From positions 1 through 11,817 of the forward strand of contig CAYJIX010000063.1 in assembly GCA_964370375.1 (NCBI GenBank): 11,817 nt of DNA. The letters are read 5' to 3'. The notes under the pieces were generated by a model that worked only from the letters and a program-made list of their open reading frames with translations, had not been told where the DNA came from and made no database searches. The position numbers and the translations under genes are program-made. This document shows, piece by piece, positions 5,996-11,817 of this stretch. How positions within the stretch are numbered: the first letter of the stretch is position 1; every line of letters starts with the position of its first letter. The DNA is from CAYJIX01 sp964370375 (GTDB lineage: Bacteria; Desulfobacterota; Desulfovibrionia; Desulfovibrionales; Desulfovibrionaceae).

Positions 5996-6259
5996 GGGCA
6001 GGGGGCTCAAAAGGGGTGAGAGGCGAGGAGGGCGAAGCTTTTTTGCGGAGTGGAGTTTATTAGGCATAAATGACCGGAGCAAAAAACCAGCCCGACAAAG
6101 CATATCGCCCCTTTTCATACACAAAAAGGCAGGGGGCTCAAAAGGGGTGAGAGGCGAGGAGGGCGAAGCTTTTTTGCGGAGTGGAGTTTATTAGGCATAA
6201 ATGACCGGAGCAAAAAACCAGCCCGACAAAGCATATCGCCCCTTTTCAGCCCCCTGCCC
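5996..6259. repeat. Tandemly duplicated foldback (MITE-like) element
   Basis: A 121-bp sequence occurs twice without visible mismatch, at 5997-6117 and 6128-6248, separated by TACACAAAAA (period 131). The whole block is bounded by inverted ends. The left end is GGGCAGGGGGCTCAAAAGGG at 5996-6015, continuing to 6019. The right end 6236-6259 is its complement with two mismatches in 24. Each copy is also internally self-complementary: GGGC/GCCC, TTTTTTGC/GCAAAAAA and TTTAT/ATAAA are nested around TAGGC (copy 2 at 6161-6224). It encodes no transposase; the open frames through it simply repeat with it. This fits a non-autonomous foldback element that has undergone internal tandem duplication. No clear target-site duplication was found. 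Confidence 0.7.
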
Positions 6260-7112
6260 TGCCTATAAGCAAAGGCGAAGTAACATCATGAAGCAATGCT
6301 TTTGCAGCCGCATTTTTATGGTTGGCATAGCAGTATAAACAGCCGTTGGTGCAGGTATTGTAGATGCCGATATCAATGCTGGCCCTGCACGTACAGGCAG
6401 GGCGTTGGTGTTTGTCCTTGGTATTTTTTAGGGGCTTACCTGAAAGTTGGCTCAAGCGATCGGCATCTATACACCGTGCTGGCTTTACGCCGTAGGCTGA
6501 CAGGTCAAGGATTTGTGCGCATGATTCCACGGTGATGTTATGGGCGTTTGCGATGTTTGAAAAGGTTTGGGCAAGGGCACATTTTTGTTCTTCGCTGAGG
6601 TCTTGCACGCCTAAAGATTTCCAAGCTGTTGCAATTTTACGGTAAAAAGCAAGGTAGCTTAAGATGACGGTATGGGTATAGCCAAAAAGTTCGCGCGCTA
6701 TTTGTTCAAAGTTTTTTACATGCAGGTCAATGGTATACACGTCATTTACAAAAACAGGGTCATAACGCCAGATAATGCGATGGCTCCCGTATTTTTTTGC
6801 AATTTTTTTGATCGTTTGTAACACTTCTTTTTGAGGTGGTACATGTGGTTCGACATCTTGACCGTAGGCTGTGACAGTGCAGTGCATATACCAGGCATAG
6901 GGTTCAAGTTCGGGCAAATACTTGAACAATGGTTCGGGGTTTTTTGTCCAAAGCACGATACCGTCAACAAGCTTTGGCGACAGATCCACTTTTTTTATCT
7001 GTTTGGGATTCATGGGGTTTTGAGAATACACAAAGCCTTCTTGCAATCTATTGACAAACCATTTTGGGTAACATGCCGGAATATCAGTTCTTCTGCTTGC
7101 GCTAATAATCAC
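6246..7112 (-). CDS. DUF1848 family protein with radical-SAM-like C-terminal cysteine cluster
   Basis: A 288-residue cytoplasmic protein of the uncharacterised DUF1848 family (recognised from IISASRRTDIPACYP at 2-16, GIVLWTKNPEPL at 51-62, and the HCTVTAYGQDVEP region at 77-89). The C-terminus holds C240, C242, C254, C258 and C261. The last three, CTNGCLYCYAN, form a CxxxCxxC pattern like the [4Fe-4S] site of radical SAM enzymes, but at the end instead of the start. Pfam notes this resemblance for the family; the enzymatic activity is unknown. The start is GTG at 7110-7112, supported by AAGGAG six bases upstream and by the family N-terminus; the overlapping ATG hits an immediate stop. The stop lies in the terminal inverted repeat of the adjacent foldback element, and after SPLLIG the protein ends abruptly with RAGG. 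Relatives appear to run some 10-20 residues longer, so a slight truncation is likely. Confidence 0.88.
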   Translation of the reverse strand: MIISASRRTDIPACYPKWFVNRLQEGFVYSQNPMNPKQIKKVDLSPKLVDGIVLWTKNPEPLFKYLPELEPYAWYMHCTVTAYGQDVEPHVPPQKEVLQTIKKIAKKYGSHRIIWRYDPVFVNDVYTIDLHVKNFEQIARELFGYTHTVILSYLAFYRKIATAWKSLGVQDLSEEQKCALAQTFSNIANAHNITVESCAQILDLSAYGVKPARCIDADRLSQLSGKPLKNTKDKHQRPACTCRASIDIGIYNTCTNGCLYCYANHKNAAAKALLHDVTSPLLIGRAGG

Positions 7113-7132
7113 ATTCGGCTCCTTTTGCTCAA

Positions 7133-7151
7133 TGATAACCTTGTGTTATCA
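7133..7151. promoter_or_regulatory. TGATAAC-N5-GTTATCA dyad between DUF1848 and yeiH
   Basis: TGATAACCTTGTGTTATCA has perfect 7-bp arms. Its core TAACCTTGTGTTA fits the T-N11-A dyad recognised by LysR-type regulators. It lies 20 bp upstream of the DUF1848 start and 120 bp upstream of yeiH, so it could control either or both. In enterobacteria yeiH neighbours the LysR-type gene yeiE; no such gene is in this window. Confidence 0.45.
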
Positions 7152-7171
7152 AATCAATCATTTTTATTCAT

Positions 7172-7200
7172 TTGTCATGGCAAAACGTTTTGGCTATATG
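7172..7200 (+). promoter_or_regulatory. Predicted yeiH promoter
   Basis: TTGTCA at 7172-7177 (five of six -35 positions) and TATATG at 7195-7200 (four of six -10 positions) are separated by exactly 17 bp. A start near 7207 would give a leader of about 64 nt, which holds a small GGGCA/TGCCC hairpin (7219-7236) before the GGAAGG Shine-Dalgarno. Confidence 0.45.
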
Positions 7201-7270
7201 CTTGATATATAGGCAACAGGGCACAAGATGATGCCCCTTTTGCTCAATAAAAAGGAAGGAAATACACACC

Positions 7271-8329
7271 ATGCTTGCGACAAAACGCTTCTGCAACGAC
7301 CACCAACTTCAGCTCTTGAACGGCATCTTTTTCGTAGGCCTTTTTGCAGGCGCTGCCTATCAATTTTCCCAATGGCACTACATTGCTTTACTTGGGATTA
7401 GCCCCCTTATCGTGGGTATCGTCCTTGGCATGGTGTACGGCAATACCTTGCGTTTACACCTGCCCGCCTATTGGTTGCCGGGGATTGTGTACTCATCCAA
7501 AGGGCTTTTGCGTGTTGCCATTGTATTGTACGGATTTCGCCTCACCTATCAAGACATTTTTATTGTGGGATTTGACGGCGTTGCCATTGCCACAATCATG
7601 CTTGGCACGACGTTTCTTGCCGGTTCATGGCTTGGCATTCGCGTTTTTGGCTTGTCGCGCGAGCTTGCGCTTTTAACTGCTGCCGGCAGTGCCGTGTGCG
7701 GTGCCGCCGCTGTTTTGGCAACTGAACCTGTGGTCAAGGCCAAATCTCACGAAAGCAGCGTGGCTGTCGGAACTGTGGTGGTGTTTGGAACACTTGCCAT
7801 GTTCGTCTACCCTGCGCTTTACAGTTCAGGATTTCTTGGCATGACTGCTGAAGAATACGGCCTGTTCGCCGGAGGTTCCTTGCACGAAGTGGCCCACGCT
7901 GTGGCTGCAGGGCAAGCCGTTTCTATGGAGGCTGCCAATACTGCCATTATTGTTAAAATGATGCGCGTCATGCTGATTGCACCGCTCCTTCTTTCACTTG
8001 GTTGGTGGCTTGCGCGTCAATGCCCCAAAGGCACAGAGTGCGGCACAGGTTCCTATAACATGCGCAACTTCCCTTGGTTTGCCGTTTTGTTCCTTGTATG
8101 TATCGGCGTCAATTCCCTTGGCATTATCCCCAAAGATGTTGTTGAAGACATCAACACACTGGATACCTTCATGCTGACCATGGCCATGTGCGCCCTTGGT
8201 ATGGAAACAAGCTTTGAAAAGGTGAAAAGCGTTGGCCCCAAACCCTTTTTGCTGGCGGCCTTGCTTTCGATATGGTTGTGCCTTGGTGGATATGGGGTTA
8301 CCAAAGCCGTTCTTGCCTTCTCGTTCTAG
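7271..8329 (+). CDS. yeiH: YeiH family putative sulfate exporter
   Basis: A 352-residue polytopic inner-membrane protein of the YeiH/PF03601 family, annotated generally as putative sulfate exporters; direct transport evidence is scarce. About ten hydrophobic segments are visible, from NGIFFVGLFAGAAY (17-30) to SIWLCLGGYGVTKAVLAF (333-350). Conserved family stretches are YGFRLTYQDI (87-96), AAGSAVCGAAAVLATEPVVKA (split here as AAGSAVCG, 137-144, and AAAVLATEPVVKA, 145-157), VVFGTLAMFVYP (170-181), GGSLHEVAHAVAAG (201-214) and CALGMETSFEKVK (307-319). Its length matches the family. The Shine-Dalgarno GGAAGG at 7254-7259 precedes the ATG. It is divergent from the DUF1848 gene and is a single-gene transcript closed by a long hairpin terminator. 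In a sulfate or sulfonate reducer, export of an inorganic sulfur anion would be plausible, but that is inference. Confidence 0.92.
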   Translation: MLATKRFCNDHQLQLLNGIFFVGLFAGAAYQFSQWHYIALLGISPLIVGIVLGMVYGNTLRLHLPAYWLPGIVYSSKGLLRVAIVLYGFRLTYQDIFIVGFDGVAIATIMLGTTFLAGSWLGIRVFGLSRELALLTAAGSAVCGAAAVLATEPVVKAKSHESSVAVGTVVVFGTLAMFVYPALYSSGFLGMTAEEYGLFAGGSLHEVAHAVAAGQAVSMEAANTAIIVKMMRVMLIAPLLLSLGWWLARQCPKGTECGTGSYNMRNFPWFAVLFLVCIGVNSLGIIPKDVVEDINTLDTFMLTMAMCALGMETSFEKVKSVGPKPFLLAALLSIWLCLGGYGVTKAVLAFSF

Positions 8330-8364
8330 GTAGGCTGTTGAAAAAGAACTGTCTGCTGCGTCAG

Positions 8365-8428
8365 AAGCCGTTTTGCAGAACGACATGGACCAAAAGAGTC
8401 CTATGCCGCTCTGCAAAACGGCTTTTTT
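8365..8428 (+). terminator. Long double-hairpin terminator after yeiH
   Basis: AAGCCGTTTTGCAGA (8365-8379) and TCTGCAAAACGGCTT (8410-8424) are perfect 15-bp arms, followed by a run of six T (8423-8428). The 30-nt loop contains its own hairpin, GGAC-CAAAAGA-GTCC, flanked by CAT/ATG with one bulged T. It starts 36 bp after the yeiH stop, so it is the likely transcript end, although the stem and nested structure are larger than usual. Confidence 0.75.
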
Positions 8429-9060
8429 CTACCATCCAACCCTTTTCGAGCCGCCTGCGCTAGATGAAGGATTGTGTAGAGAGAACCCTTTTCGAGCCGC
8501 CTGCCTCTAGCGGTGGGTAAAAAAATGCACTCTTCATCGTCAGAAGGTTGAAACGTTAAGTCTTTCGATGACCACACGCAACACTAGAAACACTCTTCAA
8601 AACAATTTTGCAATCCTTCTTTGTTTACCCCTTAACGAGCTGTTCAAAAAAGGTTGCCCTTTTAAGCCAGCTGTAAAATGCCCCCTAGGGGGTATAACCT
8701 GCAGAAGACAAAACAAAAATGCGTGATATGGAAGTACAGAAAAACTTAGCATGATGAGAAAAACAGCACTTTATCTTGTTAAACAATACCAGTTGTCGCT
8801 TGAAAACATTTCCCTGCTTCAAGTACTTTACAGGCAAACCTGTTGATATCAACAAGTTAACTTTTTTTACAACACACTTTAAAGGTTTTGCTAAATCGGA
8901 ATGGCGTGATGAAATTTTCTAGTAAAAACGTATATCATATATTGCTTTCATGCGGTGCAAAACTTTGTAGTTAGACGTATACGGCTTTGCGTTGTTTCGT
9001 CAAAATGGCTAATGAAGTGGCTCTAAAAAGTTTGCGCAATGAAGTATGCAGACATTTTAT
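8429..9060. other. Non-coding stretch downstream of yeiH
   Basis: No convincing gene. It contains a 21-bp direct repeat (8438-8458 and 8484-8504), a perfect CCCCCTAGGGGG palindrome (8681-8692), and two adjacent palindromes, TGTTGATATCAACA (8841-8854) and AAGTTAACTT (8854-8863). A 31-codon frame at 8751-8846 has no Shine-Dalgarno and no recognised product. The composition is AT-rich toward the chemoreceptor gene. Confidence 0.5.
8438..8504. repeat. 21-bp direct repeat, period 46
   Basis: The sequence AACCCTTTTCGAGCCGCCTG plus C occurs identically at 8438-8458 and 8484-8504. The bases after the copies, CGCTAGA and CTCTAGCG, are themselves complementary (CGCTAGA/TCTAGCG). Two copies only, so this is not a CRISPR; it may be a remnant of a short duplication next to the yeiH terminator. 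Confidence 0.6.
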
Positions 9061-9065
9061 AAATG

Positions 9066-9096
9066 AAAACTCCGCACAAATTGTACGGAGTTTTTT
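9066..9096. terminator. Hairpin terminator downstream of the chemoreceptor gene
   Basis: AAAACTCCG (9066-9074) and CGGAGTTTT (9086-9094) are perfect 9-bp arms, with T runs on both strands. It lies about 22 bp past the end of the minus-strand chemoreceptor gene, so it most likely ends that transcript, and the plus-strand TTTTTT (9091-9096) makes it usable in both directions. Confidence 0.75.
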
Positions 9097-9117
9097 CATT
9101 GTGATGTGTGGTATTGT

Positions 9118-10950
9118 TTAATCAGATGACTTTAAGCTACGAGTAAGGTTTGCAAGCTCATGTGCTTGTGCCTTAAGTTCGCTAACAGATTGGGTGGCCT
9201 CATTCATTCTATTAACGGTAACTAGTGCTATATCATTAACTTGAGCCATATTATCTTTAACGTGCTTAGTGGTGATGGATTGTTGCTCCGCGGCCGCAGC
9301 AATGGCATGCACTTGAGAAGCAGAATCCTTCGTCATGTCAGCAATTTCAGCCAAGGTTTCACCTGATTGCTTTACAAGGTCAGTAGCTTTTTCAATGGCG
9401 CTAAATGATGCTGTCGTTTGCTGCAAGCTTTGGCTGGCATTATGTTGAATTTCATTAATAATTTTTGCAACTTCGTTTGTTGAGTCCATGGTTTTCTCTG
9501 CAAGTTTGCGTACTTCATCAGCAACAACTGCAAACCCACGTCCAGCCTCACCAGCCCTTGCAGCCTCAATGGCTGCGTTTAGCGCAAGAAGGTTGGTTTG
9601 GTCGGCGATTTCTGAAATAACGCCCATAACTTGGTCAATGGATTTTGCACTAAGGTCAAGACTTTGCATATCGTCCATAAGTCTTGTGGTAAGCCTTTGT
9701 ACTTCTTGCATACTATTTACAGCCTCATTTGCAATGTTGCCACATTCATTGGCTTTTAAGCCCGTATCACTAGATACAGCTGAGGCAAGGCTAGCATTAT
9801 GAGCTACCTCATTAACCGTGGAACTCATTTCGTCCATGGCCTCAGATGTATTAGAAATTTGATCTGCTTGGTCAGACGCACCACGCTCACACTCATTAAC
9901 CGTTTGAGATAATTGCTCGGAGGCAGATGAAAGCCTGTTAACAACTTCTTCAAGATTATCAGCAATTATTAACATCTGCTCTGTTTTTGCATTGGCACTT
10001 TGTTCAGCAATCGCAGCAGATTTTAAGGCGTCTTGCATTTTTTCTGCATTTTTATTGCTTTCTTCAATGGCATTTTCGGCATCATTTATTTTTTCTTTTA
10101 ATGACAAAACCATACTTTCAAGGGCATTAGCCATAATGATGACTTCGTCCTTGGTACGTTGGCTGTCAATATTTTTAGAAACTTCAGCAACCTGTGCACC
10201 AGCATCAAGGTTGCCTTGCGCAACTTCTGCTGAAATTTTTGTTAAATTGCCAATGGGACCGGTAATGGACTTAATAATTCTAATCGAAGCTGTGAGTAAT
10301 ATAATAACAACGATAAGCACAGCAATAATGAGATATAATTCAACTAAGTTCGCTTTTTCAAGCATACTAGTATGTAATTGCTTTTCTAATACAGCTACAT
10401 TTTCAGTATATACACCTGTACCAAACCAATAAGGAGTGCCGGAAAGCATGCTAACATAAGCAGTTTTTTGATCAATAGCACCATCTGGCTTTGGATACAT
10501 ATAGGTTACAAAACCACCACCAGCCTTGGCAGCTTTATTTAGCTCTTCAATATATCTAACCCCCACAGAGTCAACAGAGTCTTTTATATCTTTACCTTGG
10601 AGGCTTCTGTTTATAGGGTGAAGCTTAACCGTTGTTTCTTCATATACAAAAAAGTAGCCAGAATCATTAACATCAAAGCGCGATTTGCTTATGAAATCGT
10701 CGATGATTTTTAGTTGTTCTTGTTCAGATTTGCCAGCAATTTGCACTTCAATGCCCTTAATTGCTGCAAGGGTTATATCTTTAATGCGATCTTTTTGCAG
10801 TTCATACATTTGCTTACCAGCAAGTTCACTGCTTTCATTGGAAATTTGGTTAATTGCAACATAAAAAACAGCTACAAGACCAAGCATTATAGCCACAGTA
10901 GAGAATAAAATAGCATAAATCCTTGATCCGATTGACTTGTTTTTGAACAT
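9118..10950 (-). CDS. Methyl-accepting chemotaxis protein with a sCache_2 sensor
   Basis: A 610-residue transmembrane chemoreceptor that senses a periplasmic ligand and controls the CheA kinase through CheW. Membrane helix 1 is at about 11-33. A periplasmic sCache_2-type domain follows at about 45-190, with the family stretches SGYFFVYEETTVKLHP (97-112), LQGKDIKDSVDSVG (117-130), GGGFVTYMYPKPDG (144-157) and YWFGTGVYTENV (174-185). Membrane helix 2 is at about 203-222, a HAMP domain at 223-280, then a coiled-coil signalling domain with the nearly invariant hairpin tip EIADQTNLLALNAAIEAARA (447-466) and GRGFAVVADEVRKLAE (470-485). The C-terminus ends LKSSD without an NWETF-type CheR/CheB tether. 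The Shine-Dalgarno AAGGAAG lies about nine bases before the ATG. sCache_2 receptors often sense small carboxylates; the ligand here is unknown, and no che genes are adjacent. Confidence 0.95.
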   Translation of the reverse strand: MFKNKSIGSRIYAILFSTVAIMLGLVAVFYVAINQISNESSELAGKQMYELQKDRIKDITLAAIKGIEVQIAGKSEQEQLKIIDDFISKSRFDVNDSGYFFVYEETTVKLHPINRSLQGKDIKDSVDSVGVRYIEELNKAAKAGGGFVTYMYPKPDGAIDQKTAYVSMLSGTPYWFGTGVYTENVAVLEKQLHTSMLEKANLVELYLIIAVLIVVIILLTASIRIIKSITGPIGNLTKISAEVAQGNLDAGAQVAEVSKNIDSQRTKDEVIIMANALESMVLSLKEKINDAENAIEESNKNAEKMQDALKSAAIAEQSANAKTEQMLIIADNLEEVVNRLSSASEQLSQTVNECERGASDQADQISNTSEAMDEMSSTVNEVAHNASLASAVSSDTGLKANECGNIANEAVNSMQEVQRLTTRLMDDMQSLDLSAKSIDQVMGVISEIADQTNLLALNAAIEAARAGEAGRGFAVVADEVRKLAEKTMDSTNEVAKIINEIQHNASQSLQQTTASFSAIEKATDLVKQSGETLAEIADMTKDSASQVHAIAAAAEQQSITTKHVKDNMAQVNDIALVTVNRMNEATQSVSELKAQAHELANLTRSLKSSD

Positions 10951-11201
10951 GATACTTTCTTCCTTTTTGCAAAATTTATCTTTTATCGATACTTTAGGTA
11001 TCTGCTAAATTAAGCAAAGCACAAGATATTTTTATAGTATATATTTTTAGTGTGACGTAATGCACTCTAATGCCTTGCAAGTGCTTTTTACATAAATTTT
11101 TTTTCATTATCAAGTTTTTTGACCATACGTTTTTGACCATAAAAATCATATGAACCCACGTTATTCCGATTTGCAGCTATAACCAAGAAAATTTTGTTTT
11201 T
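10951..11201 (-). promoter_or_regulatory. Upstream region of the chemoreceptor gene
   Basis: No gene. Read toward the chemoreceptor, an ATCGATAA resembling the -10 of flagellar sigma-28 promoters overlaps a GATAC-TTTAG-GTATC dyad at 10988-11002, but a matching -35 at the right distance is not evident. Two identical 12-bp direct repeats lie at 11116-11127 and 11130-11141. The promoter could not be assigned with confidence. Confidence 0.3.
11116..11141. repeat. Tandem 12-bp direct repeat upstream of the chemoreceptor
   Basis: TTTTTGACCATA occurs twice, at 11116-11127 and 11130-11141, with a period of 14. The placement about 170 bp upstream of the chemoreceptor start would suit a tandem regulator-binding site, or it could be chance duplication in AT-rich DNA. 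Confidence 0.45.
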
Positions 11202-11285
11202 TTGCGCACGCTCTGCATACACAAAAATTGCAAATTGGAATCACCTGCATCATCTAAGGGGCTTAACATTTTTTTATGGCTTTTT

Positions 11286-11331
11286 AAAAAAAAGTGCGGC
11301 GGCGCCTTCAGAGGAGGAAAGAGGCGCCGCC
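11286..11331 (-). terminator. GC-rich terminator on the minus strand
   Basis: GGCGGCGCCT (11298-11307) and AGGCGCCGCC (11322-11331) form a perfect 10-bp GC stem around 14 nt. On the minus strand the stem is followed by GCAC and eight T (complement of 11286-11293). This is a good Rho-independent terminator for a minus-strand transcript from beyond 11331, but no minus-strand gene is visible there in the window. Confidence 0.6.
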
Positions 11332-11557
11332 TAGAGAGGAGGAGTTATACGTACTATCTATGCAAACGATGCCAGCTAAACACAACGTCTTTGGCCTCGG
11401 TATGTTTTTACTATAGCAAGGGGTGTGCCAACGTTTTCGTTTTTTATGTTCATTTTGTAGATTTTCTTTATAACATCTTAAAATACTTTCTAAACTATGG
11501 CTGTGCTTGTATTAAGCCCTCATCAAGAGCTGAACTTTTGTTTGTACCTTGCCGTTG

Positions 11558-11635
11558 TATACTACCCAGACAGGCCTAGACATTCAGCAACCTGTCTTAA
11601 AACAATACAGTCACGCCATAAACTGTATTGTTTTT
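11558..11635 (+). ncRNA. Candidate small structured RNA
   Basis: A -10-like TATACT at 11558-11563 is followed by a hairpin with AGACAGG/CCTGTCT arms (11568-11574 and 11591-11597) and then a terminator hairpin (11599-11634) ending in T5. A transcript from about 11570 would be about 65 nt of almost pure structure. The -35 region is poor and no RNA family is recognised, so this is speculative. Confidence 0.2.
11599..11635. terminator. Bidirectional terminator hairpin
   Basis: AAAACAATACAGT (11599-11611) and ACTGTATTGTTTT (11622-11634) are perfect 13-bp arms around a 10-nt loop, with T5 on the plus strand and T4 on the minus strand. It could end a plus-strand RNA (see the candidate small RNA) or a minus-strand transcript. 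Confidence 0.7.
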
Positions 11636-11764
11636 ATACACAAAAAGTATACAGGTGCCATGTGTTCATTTTTTACACACAAACAGCCATTTGAAAAAGC
11701 AGGTTGCAAAAAAAGTGGATCAGCATCTTCGCGTAGCTTTTTTAGCCGGCTTTTCATACTGGGT

Positions 11765-11799
11765 AAGACTCCTGCACAATTCATTGTGCTGAGTCTTTT
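11765..11799. terminator. Terminator hairpin near the window end
   Basis: AAGACTC (11765-11771) pairs with GAGTCTT (11791-11797), and inside it GCACAAT (11774-11780) pairs with ATTGTGC (11783-11789), with a small asymmetric internal loop. TTTT (11796-11799) follows. No gene is seen on either side within the window, so its transcript is unknown. Confidence 0.6.
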
Positions 11800-11817
11800 G
11801 GAGCGTTGGCGGCAGCC

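Larger units (their letters stand above)
11202..11817. other. Non-coding end of the window
   Basis: No convincing gene. The 125-codon plus-strand frame from a TTG at 11202 is Cys/Tyr/Lys-rich, crosses a strong GC hairpin, has no ribosome-binding site and looks like no known protein. The stretch holds three terminator-like hairpins (listed separately) and one candidate small RNA, suggesting it lies between transcription units whose genes are outside the window. Confidence 0.5.

Noticed and set aside
5764..6194. Plus-strand open frames through the repeat block as a repeat protein
   Set aside because: They overlap the terminator and inverted repeats, lack ribosome-binding sites, and their protein repeats exist only because the DNA repeats.
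5997..6248. The two identical 121-bp units as a CRISPR-like or other repeat array
   Set aside because: Only two copies, units far longer than CRISPR repeats, a 10-bp spacer, and outer inverted ends. A foldback element with tandem duplication explains it better.
8751..8846. 31-codon frame in the yeiH-chemoreceptor intergenic region
   Set aside because: No Shine-Dalgarno, no recognised product, and its stop lies in a palindrome. It could be a gene remnant but cannot be supported.
9992..10432. 146-codon plus-strand frame opposite the chemoreceptor gene
   Set aside because: It is antisense to a well-conserved chemoreceptor; its Ser/Ala/Ile-rich composition is a shadow of the coiled-coil coding strand.
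10988..11002. Sigma-28 flagellar-type promoter for the chemoreceptor
   Set aside because: ATCGATAA resembles the -10, but no TAAA-type -35 is found at the required distance; kept only as a remark.
11202..11579. 125-codon plus-strand frame near the window end
   Set aside because: TTG start without ribosome-binding site, runs across a GC-rich terminator hairpin, and shows no recognisable domain or codon pattern.

Overview
The window looks like a bacterial chromosome segment of moderate GC content (mid-40s percent by eye), most likely from a Desulfovibrio-like sulfate/sulfonate-reducing bacterium. That placement is an inference. It rests on the TRAP-transporter style of the locus, on a chemoreceptor whose signalling domain closely resembles those abundant in Desulfovibrionaceae, and on short dispersed repeats of a kind common in such genomes. 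No rRNA, tRNA, CRISPR array, transposase or phage gene was seen. Eight protein genes can be supported.

Positions 1-5731 hold an organic-acid/sulfonate-type uptake locus. A lone TRAP solute-binding protein (174-1238, +) converges on a short-chain dehydrogenase (1532-2305, -). The dehydrogenase is divergent from a complete tripartite TRAP system: dctP (2697-3722), dctQ (3927-4442) and dctM (4454-5731). The 391-bp divergent region carries two copies of the same 17-bp dyad (GGTTCTA-N3-TTGAACC) 128 bp apart. One copy sits at the predicted dctP transcription start and the other abuts a TTGACA box facing the dehydrogenase. This looks like a two-operator regulatory switch that couples uptake to metabolism of the imported compound. 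A long stem-loop separates dctP from dctQM, which fits the usual need for more binding protein than permease. The two binding proteins are paralogues: their C-terminal two thirds are about 60% identical, but the N-terminal part is only about 30% identical.

Positions 5732-6259 are repeat-rich. They hold a dctM terminator, a 20-bp imperfect inverted repeat, and a perfect 121-bp sequence present twice in tandem. The tandem pair is bounded by 23-24-bp terminal inverted repeats, giving a foldback/MITE-like element. Its right end contains the stop codon of the neighbouring DUF1848 gene (6246-7112, -), suggesting the element clipped and re-ended that gene.

The DUF1848 protein has a C-terminal cysteine cluster resembling a radical-SAM iron-sulfur site. 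It is divergent from a YeiH-family putative sulfate exporter (7271-8329, +). A 19-bp dyad with a LysR-type T-N11-A core lies between them. The exporter ends in a very long terminator-like hairpin, followed by about 790 bp of non-coding DNA with small repeats and palindromes.

The last gene is a sCache_2 methyl-accepting chemotaxis protein (9118-10950, -). The final 867 bp has no convincing gene. It does hold three terminator-like hairpins, a pair of 12-bp direct repeats upstream of the chemoreceptor gene, and a candidate short structured RNA.
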